Shown here in pieces: positions 29,325 through 37,614 of a stretch of 64,000 nucleotides of DNA. The stretch spans positions 124,001-188,000 of the forward strand of contig JADJPF010000020.1 in NCBI GenBank assembly GCA_016713405.1, read 5' to 3'. Source of the DNA: Blastocatellia bacterium. GTDB taxonomy: Bacteria > Acidobacteriota > Blastocatellia > Chloracidobacteriales > JADJPF01. A program made the position numbers and the translations under genes. The notes beneath the pieces are model-generated. The model was not told the origin of the DNA. It ran no database searches and was given only the letters and a program-made list of their open reading frames with translations. Numbering within the stretch: position 1 is the stretch's first letter; every line of letters begins with the position of its first letter.

Positions 29325-30072
29325 AAATAGCCTAATAAATTATGAAAAGTTAGCAGAATTTGATAAAAAAATGTTTTATGAAAAAGAAACGTTTCCCTTT
29401 GCTTCCTTTTATGAACTGCTAACACCTACAAGCTTTCAGCAGTTAGTAAGTGATTTTCCTAGTATAGAAAAATTTAAGAAAAATGAAAATCTTACAAGAA
29501 AATACAATCAACGGCCCCATAATAGATATTACTTAAGCTATAAGAAATCTATAGAAAAGGGTGATAATTTAGGCTTTATAAAACATGAAGAGTTATCAAA
29601 AAGTTGGCAACAGTTTATTAATGAGTTAGAAAGCATAAAATATCAACAATTTATAAAACGGCTTTTGGGAGTTTCTCCTTTTGACTTGAAGTATGTTTTG
29701 CATATTGGAATAAATGGTTCTGAAGTTTCACCACACTGTGATGTAGAAGATAAACTTGGAACACACCTTTTTTATTTTAATACTAGACAGGATTGGCAAG
29801 AAGAATGGGGAGGTGCAACTGTAATTTTAGGTCAAAAACAAATTTCTGCCCTAAATCCAGATTTTAGCGACTTTAAGACAAAAACTCCTGTTCCATTTTT
29901 AGATAACTATAGTTTTCTTTTTAAGAACGTCCCACAATCCTGGCATGGCGTAGAGCGTCTTAACTGTCCTGAAGGAAAACACCGTAGAATTTTTTCTGTT
30001 ATTTTTGAGACACCTACTAGCGTCTCAAAAACTATTAAAAATAAACTTGAATGGTTATTAAAGAGTTTTTAA
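29317..30072 (+). CDS. 2OG-Fe(II) oxygenase
   Basis: A 251-residue oxygenase, more distant from the other two. The iron triad is H140-C-D142 (SPHCDVED) and H210 (QSWHGV), with the 2OG Arg at R223 or R224 (KHRRIFSV). LFYFNTRQDWQEEWGGATV is the typical strand before the second His. The ATG overlaps the upstream stop by 8 bases. It is the last gene of the cluster; a hairpin follows 22 bases after the stop. Confidence 0.87.
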   Translation: MDKNSLINYEKLAEFDKKMFYEKETFPFASFYELLTPTSFQQLVSDFPSIEKFKKNENLTRKYNQRPHNRYYLSYKKSIEKGDNLGFIKHEELSKSWQQFINELESIKYQQFIKRLLGVSPFDLKYVLHIGINGSEVSPHCDVEDKLGTHLFYFNTRQDWQEEWGGATVILGQKQISALNPDFSDFKTKTPVPFLDNYSFLFKNVPQSWHGVERLNCPEGKHRRIFSVIFETPTSVSKTIKNKLEWLLKSF

Positions 30073-30093
30073 GCAAAAGCTTTAAAATGATAA

Positions 30094-30131
30094 TGGGTTA
30101 TACTTAAGTCTATAAGCCTATGTATAACCCA
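30094..30131. terminator. Hairpin between convergent oxygenase and TerB-like genes
   Basis: A perfect 10-base stem, TGGGTTATAC (30094-30103) with GTATAACCCA (30122-30131), has an 18-base loop. It lies between convergent stops, but no long T tract follows on either strand, so it is only a probable bidirectional terminator. Confidence 0.55.
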
Positions 30132-30146
30132 ACTTTGTAAGAATGC

Positions 30147-30719
30147 TTACTTTGGTAAAGTTCTAGAAATTAAGTCTATGGCTTTTTGTTCGCCTTCACT
30201 AACTTTGCTTCCTACACCTAAAAAACTACCTGAAGCGTTAGCTATTTGATTACAATAGATTAATATATTTTCTCTTCGGGCAGACTTTTCTGTTTCTGGA
30301 AGTTTTTCAAAAACTTTAGCTAATAATTCTAAGTTTGTTTGGAAAAAACTGTCTGAAGGACTTTCTATTAGCCACTTATCTATTTGTTTTTGTACAGCAC
30401 TGTCTGACTTTATTCCCTTAAATTCTAATGCCTTTAATAGCTCTTCTTTCTCTCTACTACTAATGCTACCATCACCCCAAGCGACTTTAACTAATGGCAA
30501 TAGTTCGACTAATTTTACTGTTTCTGCTGTATATTCCTGCTTTTGCAGAGCTACTAATAGCTCATCATCACTAATACCAATAATTCGTCCCATTTCTTCA
30601 CGTTGTTTTTTTAATTCTTCTTCTCTACGAAGCCTATCACGTGTTTCTTCTTCTTGTTTACGAATATATTGTTCTTCACTAAGATTTCTGTAATCTTCTG
30701 TTATATCTTTGTTTGACAT
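30147..30719 (-). CDS. TerB-like domain protein with charged coiled-coil N-terminus
   Basis: A 190-residue soluble protein. Residues about 15-45 form a highly charged helix (QEEETRDRLRREEELKK). The rest is helical and matches the TerB-like fold: LLPLVKVAWGDGSISSREKEELLKAL has the acidic DG turn followed by paired Glu. TerB-type domains occur in tellurite-resistance and membrane-stress proteins, but no other ter gene is present, so no specific function is claimed. First of a leftward group upstream of SuhB. Confidence 0.75.
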   Translation of the reverse strand: MSNKDITEDYRNLSEEQYIRKQEEETRDRLRREEELKKQREEMGRIIGISDDELLVALQKQEYTAETVKLVELLPLVKVAWGDGSISSREKEELLKALEFKGIKSDSAVQKQIDKWLIESPSDSFFQTNLELLAKVFEKLPETEKSARRENILIYCNQIANASGSFLGVGSKVSEGEQKAIDLISRTLPK

Positions 30720-30764
30720 TGCAACTCCTTAAAATTTTTTTAGAAAATAGTAATAAACTTTAAT

Positions 30765-31562
30765 TTACTGCTTAGGTAAAACAAAATCATCTGAAAGCAC
30801 TTTTATCATATCTTCATGGATTAATTTGTTAGTAGCAAGCACCTCTAAAGTACGTGTTTTAGGCGGGTATAACTCAAAATCGCTTCCATCAAATCTAGTT
30901 ATTTTTCCACCTGCTTCAGCAATTATTAGTATTCCCGCAGCAGCATCCCAGGGGCCTAGGTGCATTTCCCAGAAACCATCAAAACGACCAGCAGCAGTAT
31001 AGCAAAGATCCAATGCAGCAGAACCATCCCGACGCACTGCACGAGCAGTTAAAGCAAACCGCGAAAAATAATTTAAGTTATTATTAGAATTAGTTTTAAT
31101 ATCATAGGGAAAGCCTGTTACTAAAAGAGCATCTTTTAATAGGGCGGTTTCAGATACATGAATTGCTCGATTATTAAGTGTTGCTCCTAGTCCTTTTTCA
31201 GCAACAAAAAGTTCATCTCGAGTTGGATCATAAACTACACCTAAAACTAATTTTCCTGCATATTCTAGCGCGATTGATACACAAAAAATTGGATAACCAT
31301 GTGCATAATTAGTTGTTCCATCTAGTGGGTCAACTATCCAACGATAATCCGAATTAGAAGCCGTAAATCCACCTTCTTCCGCTAGAATTTGATGTTTAGG
31401 ATAATGAGAACCTACTTGTTCCTTAATATATTTTTCCGAAAGTAAGTCTACTTCTGTAACTAAGTCTATTTGCCCTTTATGACTAATTGTAATTTTACGT
31501 CCAAAGTAGTCTCTTAAGATTTTACCTGCTTCAATAGCAGTTGAGATAGCAAAATTTCGCAT
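30765..31562 (-). CDS. suhB: Inositol-1-monophosphatase family protein
   Basis: A 265-residue magnesium-dependent phosphatase of the SuhB family. Metal-binding motifs are complete: ILAEEGG (Glu), WIVDPLDGTTNYAHG (both Asp and the Thr) and GPWDAAAGILIIAEAGG (third Asp). Substrate is probably inositol phosphate or a related sugar phosphate; SuhB also modulates rRNA transcription in E. coli. The start follows the carbonic anhydrase stop by 19 bases on the same strand. Confidence 0.93.
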   Translation of the reverse strand: MRNFAISTAIEAGKILRDYFGRKITISHKGQIDLVTEVDLLSEKYIKEQVGSHYPKHQILAEEGGFTASNSDYRWIVDPLDGTTNYAHGYPIFCVSIALEYAGKLVLGVVYDPTRDELFVAEKGLGATLNNRAIHVSETALLKDALLVTGFPYDIKTNSNNNLNYFSRFALTARAVRRDGSAALDLCYTAAGRFDGFWEMHLGPWDAAAGILIIAEAGGKITRFDGSDFELYPPKTRTLEVLATNKLIHEDMIKVLSDDFVLPKQ

Positions 31563-31581
31563 CCAATTTTTACCTTATTAG

Positions 31582-32361
31582 TTAGTTTATATCAGAAACA
31601 ATTGTTACTTTCCCTTCAGTCAAACTATAAATACCACCAGCAATTTTTAACTTATTATCATTTACTAAGTTAGTTAATATCTCACTACGTTTAGGCAAAT
31701 TCTCTACAATTAATTTAACATTTTCCTCAGCAGTTTTATTTACTAAATCAGACCCTAGAGTTTTTGCTTTTGCTAGAGCAGGTTTAATTTCATTAACAAT
31801 AAATTGTTTATTTCCAGTAGCAGGCTCTTCTTTAGTTGCAGTTAAAACAGCATCACAATTTTCATGACCTACAACCATAATTAAAGATGTGCCTAGTTTT
31901 TCTGCTGCATATTCCATACTTCCAACAACAACAGATTTGTCTAGGACATTTCCATCTGTACGAATAACAAAAAGATCTCCTACAGATTGATCAAAAAATA
32001 ACTCTGGAATAACTCTAGAGTCAGAACAAGTTAAAATAATTGTATGAGGATTTTGCCCTTTTGCTAGTTCAGCCAATTTAGCTTTAGTTAAATCTCGTGG
32101 AGCAAAATTACCATTAATATAGCGATCATTACCTTGCAAGAGTTTATCTAGTGCTGATTTAGCGTCTGTATCAGGAAGATTGTTTGTTTCAGTAGTGGGA
32201 TTGGGGTTAGTTTGATTATTATTTGGCTGATTTGTAGGAGCGTTATTAGTATTACCTTTTTTGCAACCTGCTAAAAATAAAACACTAATAGACACTATAA
32301 GAATTAATAAATATATTCGATGTTTTGTTGATGTAAAATTAATAATATTTAATTTTGGCAC
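31582..32361 (-). CDS. Beta-class carbonic anhydrase, predicted lipoprotein
   Basis: It interconverts CO2 and bicarbonate. The zinc site of the beta class is present: Cys and Asp-Arg in CSDSRVIPE, then His and Cys in GHENC. The N-terminus has a TM-like helix and a lipobox (LFLAGC), then a 45-residue Asn/Thr/Pro-rich linker. The enzyme is therefore predicted to be tethered outside the cytoplasm rather than soluble inside. At 259 residues the excess over typical enzymes is the signal plus linker. Located between SuhB and a small zinc-ribbon gene. Confidence 0.9.
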   Translation of the reverse strand: MPKLNIINFTSTKHRIYLLILIVSISVLFLAGCKKGNTNNAPTNQPNNNQTNPNPTTETNNLPDTDAKSALDKLLQGNDRYINGNFAPRDLTKAKLAELAKGQNPHTIILTCSDSRVIPELFFDQSVGDLFVIRTDGNVLDKSVVVGSMEYAAEKLGTSLIMVVGHENCDAVLTATKEEPATGNKQFIVNEIKPALAKAKTLGSDLVNKTAEENVKLIVENLPKRSEILTNLVNDNKLKIAGGIYSLTEGKVTIVSDIN

Positions 32362-32462
32362 AGCTATATTTCCCCCAAATAATTGATAATGGAAAGATTA
32401 TAATTGTCATTGTGACCATTCTATGGCTAGTTGCAAGCTTTTGTAAAGGTTAGCAGATAGAC

Positions 32463-32681
32463 TTAAACTCTGTCCCAATGTTCACGAATGTAATCAAGGT
32501 CTGTTTGTTCACTTAAATAGTATTCTAAATAACCACAACTTATACAAATATATCGAAGAACCATCGAAGCATCTTTACTTATCACTCCATCTTTTAGTGT
32601 AACTCTGTCACTAGATTTTGGACTAGCATCTTTACAGTAAATTTCTTTTCCTGAACATTTTACACATATACCATTTTTCAT
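32463..32681 (-). CDS. Small zinc-ribbon protein
   Basis: A 72-residue protein with two CxxC knuckles, CVKC near the N-terminus and CISC near residue 50, plus two more Cys-like positions between them. It is probably a zinc-binding ribbon. The C-terminus is acidic (DLDYIREHWDRV). Function unknown. The next leftward gene is the carbonic anhydrase about 100 bases on. Confidence 0.65.
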   Translation of the reverse strand: MKNGICVKCSGKEIYCKDASPKSSDRVTLKDGVISKDASMVLRYICISCGYLEYYLSEQTDLDYIREHWDRV

Positions 32682-32888
32682 TTAACTACCTTCTTAATAA
32701 AAAATACTAGGTTGGTTATAGCAGCAAATTTGTTTTTTAAGGTGTAAGAGCATCCTACAACAATTTGTCTATCAACTAAAAGCAGAAAGTTGCTAAAGTA
32801 GGTTTTGTGAGCTTGACAACAATAAAAAAAGCGGCTAATTTGTCGTTTTGTCTTTAATCGAAAATAAACTAAATTGTGGTGCTAAAAC

Positions 32889-34310
32889 ATGTTTGATGCC
32901 CTTTCTGATAAAATCAAGAAGGTCTTAAAAAATCTACGCGGCCAAGATCAACTCACAGTTGAACATATTGATATAGCAATGCGTGAAATCCGCATAGCTC
33001 TATTAGAAGCAGACGTAAATTTTAAGGTAGTAAAACAATTTGTTGAAACAGTGAAGGAAAAAGCCATTGGACAAAAGGTTTTAGAGTCTCTTTCACCTGA
33101 ACAACAAGTAGTTAAAATTGTCTATGACGAATTAGTAGAAATTCTAGGTGGTAGTAGTTCCCGCTTAGTCTTTACCCAAAGAAGTCCCAATGTAGTAATG
33201 ATTGTTGGCTTACAAGGTTCTGGTAAGACTACCTCTACTGGTAAGTTAGCTAAATTCTTAGCTAAAAACCAAGGTCGTCATCCGTTGTTAGTTTCTGTAG
33301 ACGTTTATCGTCCTGCTGCACGCGATCAACTATCTGTAATTGCTCGTGATATTGGGCAGCCAGTTTTTGAAGCTCCTGAATTAAATGATCCTTTAGAAAT
33401 ATGCCGTGCAGCTTATAAACATGCCCAACAAATGGGGTATGATACCTTAATGGTAGATACTGCTGGAAGACTCCATATTGATGATCAACTAATGGAAGAG
33501 CTTAGTTCAATAAAACGCGAACTAGTGCCAGTAGAAATCTTGTTTGTTGCTGATGCAATGACAGGTCAAGATGCTGTAAAAAGTGCTACTGAGTTTCATA
33601 ACCGTATAGGCACTACTGGCGTAATTCTTACCAAGATGGATGGTGATGCCAGAGGCGGTGCGGCTCTTTCAATTAAAGTAGTTACAGGTCAACCAGTTAA
33701 GTTTGTTGGTATTGGGGAAAAATATGATGCTTTAGATGCTTTCTTCCCTGATCGTGTAGCACAAAGAATCCTTGGAATGGGTGATGTGCTAACTTTAATT
33801 GAAAAAGTCCAACAAGAAGTTGACGAAGAAGAAGCAATGGCACTCCAGCAAAAAATGATGGAAGATCGTTTTACGCTGGAAGATTACCGAATGCAGCTAA
33901 AACAAATGGAAAAATTAGGCTCGGTAGATAAACTACTCAAGATGCTTCCTGAAGGCATGATGCGTAGTTTAATGGGGTTTGTTCCTAAAATTAGCACTGA
34001 GCAAGCAGAACAAATGCAGCGTAAGCTAAAAATGACCGAAGCTATTATTAATTCCATGACAATAAAAGAACGCGGAAATCATCATATAATTGATGTTTCT
34101 CGTCGTCGTCGAATTGCTAAAGGTAGCGGAACATCAATTAAGCAAGTTAATGATTTAATTGATGAATATATCCAAATGCGTAAGATTATGCGTTCAATGA
34201 CTCGCGGAGGCTTACTAGGTGGATTTGGTGGTAAATTATTAGGTGGCGGCGGAATACTAGGCGGCGGTCGTACTGGTGGAAGCGCGCGTAAGAAAAAGAA
34301 AAAACGTTAA
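32889..34310 (+). CDS. ffh: Signal recognition particle protein Ffh
   Basis: The SRP GTPase that targets nascent inner-membrane proteins to FtsY. The 473-residue protein has the N domain, the G domain (GLQGSGKTTSTGKLA, DVYRPAARDQL, DTAGRL, TKMDGDARGG) and a methionine-rich M domain (MLPEGMMRSLMG, INSMTIKERGNH, RRRRIAKGSG) that binds 4.5S RNA and signal peptides. The C-terminus is a glycine-rich stretch ending in lysines. First gene of the rpsP-rimM-trmD operon, as in many bacteria. Confidence 0.98.
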   Translation: MFDALSDKIKKVLKNLRGQDQLTVEHIDIAMREIRIALLEADVNFKVVKQFVETVKEKAIGQKVLESLSPEQQVVKIVYDELVEILGGSSSRLVFTQRSPNVVMIVGLQGSGKTTSTGKLAKFLAKNQGRHPLLVSVDVYRPAARDQLSVIARDIGQPVFEAPELNDPLEICRAAYKHAQQMGYDTLMVDTAGRLHIDDQLMEELSSIKRELVPVEILFVADAMTGQDAVKSATEFHNRIGTTGVILTKMDGDARGGAALSIKVVTGQPVKFVGIGEKYDALDAFFPDRVAQRILGMGDVLTLIEKVQQEVDEEEAMALQQKMMEDRFTLEDYRMQLKQMEKLGSVDKLLKMLPEGMMRSLMGFVPKISTEQAEQMQRKLKMTEAIINSMTIKERGNHHIIDVSRRRRIAKGSGTSIKQVNDLIDEYIQMRKIMRSMTRGGLLGGFGGKLLGGGGILGGGRTGGSARKKKKKR

Positions 34311-34356
34311 TTAATTTATTTTATATAATTAATTTTTAACCTTTAGGAGGTTGATC

Positions 34357-34608
34357 TTGTTAGCAATTAGATTATCCAGAAAGGGAGCAAAAAAACATCC
34401 CTTCTATCGCATCATCGTAACAGAAAAAGAAAGCAAGCGAGATGGTCGCTTTTTAGAAATAGTTGGTTATTATAATCCTTGTAGAGAACCTAACCAACTA
34501 CACTTAAAACAAGATAGAGTTAGTTATTGGCTAAAAAATGGTGCGCAGCCTACTGATACAGTAAGCCAATTACTAAAAAAATATCAGCCTGCGCCAGAAA
34601 AAGCTTAA
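34357..34608 (+). CDS. rpsP: 30S ribosomal protein S16
   Basis: Ribosomal protein bS16, 83 residues, required for 30S assembly. I chose TTG at 34357, because AGGAGG ends six bases upstream and the protein then begins MLAIRLSRKGAKKHPFYRI, as expected. A TTG at 34351 abuts the ribosome site and is unlikely. The conserved DGRFLEIVGYYNP follows. A TTG start in a ribosomal gene is notable. It lies 46 bases after ffh. Confidence 0.96.
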   Translation: MLAIRLSRKGAKKHPFYRIIVTEKESKRDGRFLEIVGYYNPCREPNQLHLKQDRVSYWLKNGAQPTDTVSQLLKKYQPAPEKA

Positions 34609-34805
34609 AATAAGGAAATTTATTGAGCTTTATTAAATTAGGTAGTAGCCAAGAACTAGTGGCAAGTGTTAGCATACATTCATCAATAGCAAATTTTAAT
34701 AAATTTTAAGCTTTTGCTAACGAGGATTTTTTCGGCTAGTGTTTTGTACTTTTCTTAGTAACTTAATCAAGACCAGGGATTGAAAGTAAACTATTCTTTA
34801 GTGAA

Positions 34806-34846
34806 GGAGGCGGCGTAATCCCTAACTTACTTAAGTTAGGCTGTTT
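34806..34846 (+). promoter_or_regulatory. Leader hairpin covering the khpA ribosome site
   Basis: A perfect 8-base stem, CCTAACTT (34821-34828) with AAGTTAGG (34833-34840), has a four-base loop. Its right arm holds the only Shine-Dalgarno-like bases (TTAGG) spaced six bases before the GTG start of khpA at 34847, so folding would hide them. A stronger GGAGG (34806-34810) lies just upstream of the hairpin, within a tiny frame GTG-AAG-GAG-GCG-GCG-TAA. This suggests translational control, but is inference only. The 240-base rpsP-khpA gap holds no other gene. Confidence 0.5.
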
Positions 34847-35092
34847 GTGCCAATAATTGACATGAAAGAACTCATTGAGATAATAGGAAAAGCTTTAGTT
34901 GATTATCCAGAGCAAGTAGAAGTCAAAGAGGTTGAAGGTGAAGCTACCACTGTCCTAGAACTCAGAGTAGCACAAGCCGACCTAGGTAAAGTCATAGGTA
35001 AACAAGGACGTACTGCCCGGGCAATCCGTACAATTCTAGGAGCTTCTGGAATGAAACTAAGAAAGCGTTTTGTTTTGGAGATCTTAGAGTAG
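34847..35092 (+). CDS. khpA: KH-domain RNA-binding protein KhpA
   Basis: A small single KH-domain RNA-binding protein, 81 residues from GTG at 34847, or 76 from ATG at 34862, which matches the usual opening MKELIEII. The KH core is VAQADLGKVIGKQGRTARAI with the GxxG loop GKQG. KhpA partners with KhpB in several bacteria to bind small RNAs and influence cell growth. It sits at its canonical place between rpsP and rimM. The stop shares one base with the GTG start of rimM. Confidence 0.95.
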   Translation: MPIIDMKELIEIIGKALVDYPEQVEVKEVEGEATTVLELRVAQADLGKVIGKQGRTARAIRTILGASGMKLRKRFVLEILE

Positions 35093-35697
35093 TGCGATCA
35101 TCGCGTGCTAATATAAAAACTCAGGAAAAGGCAAAGCCCGCAAAAACTTTGCCTTCTGATGTTTCTTTACCCCAACCATCTATAAACCCTTCTGAGCTAA
35201 TTACTATTGCTCGAATTATTCGCCCTCAAGGAATTAAGGGCGAAGTTATTGCTACTATTGAAACAGATTTTCCAGAACGCTTTGAAGATTTATCAAGTGT
35301 CTTTCTAGTATTTCCTGATAATCAAATTAAAGAACTGGAATTAATAGACTTCTGGTTCCATAAAGACCGTATTGTTTTTGCCTTTGAATCTATAAATTCA
35401 CGTAATGAAGCAGAGCTTTTAAGGAATGTAACTGTAAAAGTTCCTGTCTCTGAAATAGTAGACCTACCTGAAGATCATTATTATGAATTCGACCTTATTG
35501 GTTGCCAAGTAATAACAAATAATGGGCAAGTTTTGGGTCAAGTAAAAAGCCTTTTACAAACAGGTGCAGCCCCTCTTTTAGTAGTAAATGGGGCAAAAGA
35601 ATATCTTATTCCTCTAGCTGAAGATATTTGCACTGAAATAAATACAGAAGAAAAGAAAATTATAGTAAATCCTCCTGAAGGGTTGTTAGATTTATAA
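35092..35697 (+). CDS. rimM: Ribosome maturation factor RimM
   Basis: RimM binds S19 and aids 30S head assembly. The 201-residue protein has an extended charged N-terminal tail of about 35 residues, then the RimM N-domain (ITIARIIRPQGIKGEV) and the PRC-barrel C-domain (HYYEFDLIGCQV, LLQTGAAPLLVVNG, LIPLAEDICTEIN). It begins with GTG overlapping the khpA stop by one base, so it is translationally coupled. Confidence 0.96.
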   Translation: MRSSRANIKTQEKAKPAKTLPSDVSLPQPSINPSELITIARIIRPQGIKGEVIATIETDFPERFEDLSSVFLVFPDNQIKELELIDFWFHKDRIVFAFESINSRNEAELLRNVTVKVPVSEIVDLPEDHYYEFDLIGCQVITNNGQVLGQVKSLLQTGAAPLLVVNGAKEYLIPLAEDICTEINTEEKKIIVNPPEGLLDL

Positions 35698-35816
35698 ATA
35701 GACAAACCCTAAAGGACTTGTCTATTGTCAATTGCCGCTATGCGGCAATAAAAGGTTAAAAACTTGTTTTTTAAGCCCCTGGCTTTTGCTAATAGACCAG
35801 TCTTTTACGGCTGGTC
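35698..35816 (+). other. Row of four hairpins between rimM and trmD
   Basis: Four inverted repeats lie in the 145-base rimM-trmD gap: ATAGACAA/TTGTCTAT (35698-35705, 35718-35725), ATTGCCGC/GCGGCAAT (35731-35738, 35742-35749, three-base loop), AAGCC/GGCTT (35773-35777, 35781-35785, followed by TTT) and GACCAGTC/GGCTGGTC (35795-35802, 35809-35816, with one G-U pair). The density suggests a structured leader or attenuator of trmD. Confidence 0.55.
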
Positions 35817-35842
35817 TTAAAGTTTTATCTTATTAATTTCTT

Positions 35843-36580
35843 ATGCAGATCGACATTATTACTATCTTTCCTGAAATCTTTCAAAGCCCCTTTGAACATG
35901 GAATAATTCGCCGCGCCCAACTGCAAAATTTAATAAAGATTAATATTCATAATTTAAGAGATTTTACTTATGATCGGCATCATGTTGTAGATGATCGTCC
36001 TTTTGGCGGTGGTGAAGGTATGGTCTTAAAGCCTGAACCTATGTTTAGAGCTATTGAATACTTAACCCATAATGTTAATAACCATTCTGTTACTTTACTT
36101 ACTCCTCAAGGAAAAACTTTTAACCAAGAATTAGCTGAAAGATTAAGTAAATTAGATAGGTTAATTTTAATTTGTGGACGCTATGAAGGTGTAGACGAGC
36201 GAGTTAATGAGTCTTTAGTTACAGATGAAATTTCTATTGGGGATTATGTGCTTTCAGGAGGCGAATTTGCAGCATTAATTGTTGTTGATGCCCTTGTTCG
36301 ACTGATTCCTAATGCTTTAGGCTGTGCAGACTCAACAGCAAATGAATCTTTTAGTAGTGGGTTGCTAGACTCGCCTGTTTATACTCGTCCGGCAATATAT
36401 AGAAATAAGACAGTTCCAGCAATTTTACAAAATGGTAATCATAAAGAAATTGCTCGTTGGCGACGACGTAAAGCATTAGAAAAAACTTGGCTAGTTCGTC
36501 CAGATTTGCTAGAAAAAGCAAATTTAAGCAAAGAAGACTTAAAGATTTTACAGGAAATAAAAAGTAAATTTCCTAAATAA
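35843..36580 (+). CDS. trmD: tRNA (guanine-N1)-methyltransferase
   Basis: TrmD methylates G37 of tRNAs from SAM to prevent frameshifting. The 245-residue SPOUT enzyme has the knot signatures DDRPFGGGEGMVLKPEP, LICGRYEGVDERV, ISIGDYVLSGGE and RPAIYRNKTVP. It follows rimM as usual, but the usual next gene rplS is not present; a BatA-like gene starts 15 bases downstream instead. Confidence 0.97.
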   Translation: MQIDIITIFPEIFQSPFEHGIIRRAQLQNLIKINIHNLRDFTYDRHHVVDDRPFGGGEGMVLKPEPMFRAIEYLTHNVNNHSVTLLTPQGKTFNQELAERLSKLDRLILICGRYEGVDERVNESLVTDEISIGDYVLSGGEFAALIVVDALVRLIPNALGCADSTANESFSSGLLDSPVYTRPAIYRNKTVPAILQNGNHKEIARWRRRKALEKTWLVRPDLLEKANLSKEDLKILQEIKSKFPK

Positions 36581-36595
36581 ATTAGTAGGTTTAGC

Positions 36596-37603
36596 ATGAA
36601 GTTTGCCAACCCCAATTTACTTTGGCTTTTACTAGCAAATTTGCTAATCCTTTATCTTTGGTATCGCCAGCTTAAAAAGCCAAAGACAATAAAATTCTCC
36701 AGTCTAACAAACTTAAAAGTAGCTAATCTTAAACCAAGTCTGCGTCAACGTTTAAGACACCTTCCTGTTATTTTACGAGTAATTGCTTTTTCCTGTCTAA
36801 TAATTGCATTAGCTAGACCTCAGTCTTTATCAAGAGTTGAGCAAATTAAAACAGAGCTTGCAGATATTATTGTTACTGTAGATACTTCGCTTAGTATGGG
36901 AGCTTTAGATTTTCAAACTGCTAATAGGCTTTCTGTTGCTAAAGAAATAATTTCTGAATTTATAGATAGACGCGAGTCTGACCGCCTAGGTCTTATTAGT
37001 TTTGCTGCTTATAGCCAACTGCGCTGTCCTTTAACTTTAGATTATGAGCTATTAAAAACTTTACTTAAAAACGTTGATTTAGTTGATAGAACTGATATTG
37101 AAGGAAATGGTACAGCAATAGGTATTGCTATTGCTAGTAGTGTCAATCATTTACGTCATTCTGACGCTAAAAGTCGTGTAGTTATTTTGCTAACAGATGG
37201 TGACAATAATGTTACTACTATTGAGCCACGAACTGCCGCAGAAATAGCCCAAGTATTAGGAATAAAAATTTATACTATTGGTATTGGTACAAGTGGAATG
37301 GTAAAAATGCCAAGCTTAAATATTGGTGATCCACCTGGTACATATACCTTACAACCTTCTACTTTTAATGAGAATGTTTTACGAGAGATTGCTAACTCTA
37401 CAGGTGGCAAATATTATCGCGCTACCAATCGTCAAGCATTAGAGGATATTTTTCAAGAAATAGATAAGCTAGAGCGGACTGCTGTAGATGTAAAACGCTA
37501 TGAGCATTATAGCGAAGATTTTTTTTATTGGTTGATTATGTCTATTTGTGTTTTAATCTTGGAAATAAGTTTACAACATAGCTATCTACGTGTCTTACCT
37601 TAA
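36596..37603 (+). CDS. BatA-like von Willebrand A domain membrane protein
   Basis: A 335-residue inner-membrane protein. It has the BatA N-terminal region (FANPNLLWLLLANLLILYLW), a second TM (VILRVIAFSCLIIALARPQ), a VWA domain with the MIDAS motif DTSLSMGALDF and LLTDGDNN, and a C-terminal TM (FYWLIMSICVLILEISL). Bat proteins are linked to stress tolerance and MoxR ATPases, but neither moxR nor other bat genes are here. It sits between trmD and corA with gaps of 15 and 11 bases. Confidence 0.88.
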   Translation: MKFANPNLLWLLLANLLILYLWYRQLKKPKTIKFSSLTNLKVANLKPSLRQRLRHLPVILRVIAFSCLIIALARPQSLSRVEQIKTELADIIVTVDTSLSMGALDFQTANRLSVAKEIISEFIDRRESDRLGLISFAAYSQLRCPLTLDYELLKTLLKNVDLVDRTDIEGNGTAIGIAIASSVNHLRHSDAKSRVVILLTDGDNNVTTIEPRTAAEIAQVLGIKIYTIGIGTSGMVKMPSLNIGDPPGTYTLQPSTFNENVLREIANSTGGKYYRATNRQALEDIFQEIDKLERTAVDVKRYEHYSEDFFYWLIMSICVLILEISLQHSYLRVLP

Positions 37604-37614
37604 TTTAATTAATT

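Noticed and set aside
24522..30072. Recently acquired genomic island
   Set aside because: No integrase, tRNA, direct repeats or transposase flank it, and base composition looks like the rest by eye.
30147..30719. Tellurite resistance operon
   Set aside because: Only a TerB-like fold is seen; no TerC, TerD or other ter genes are nearby.
34351..34356. Upstream TTG start for rpsP
   Set aside because: It touches the AGGAGG site, leaving no spacer, and adds two residues not found in S16.
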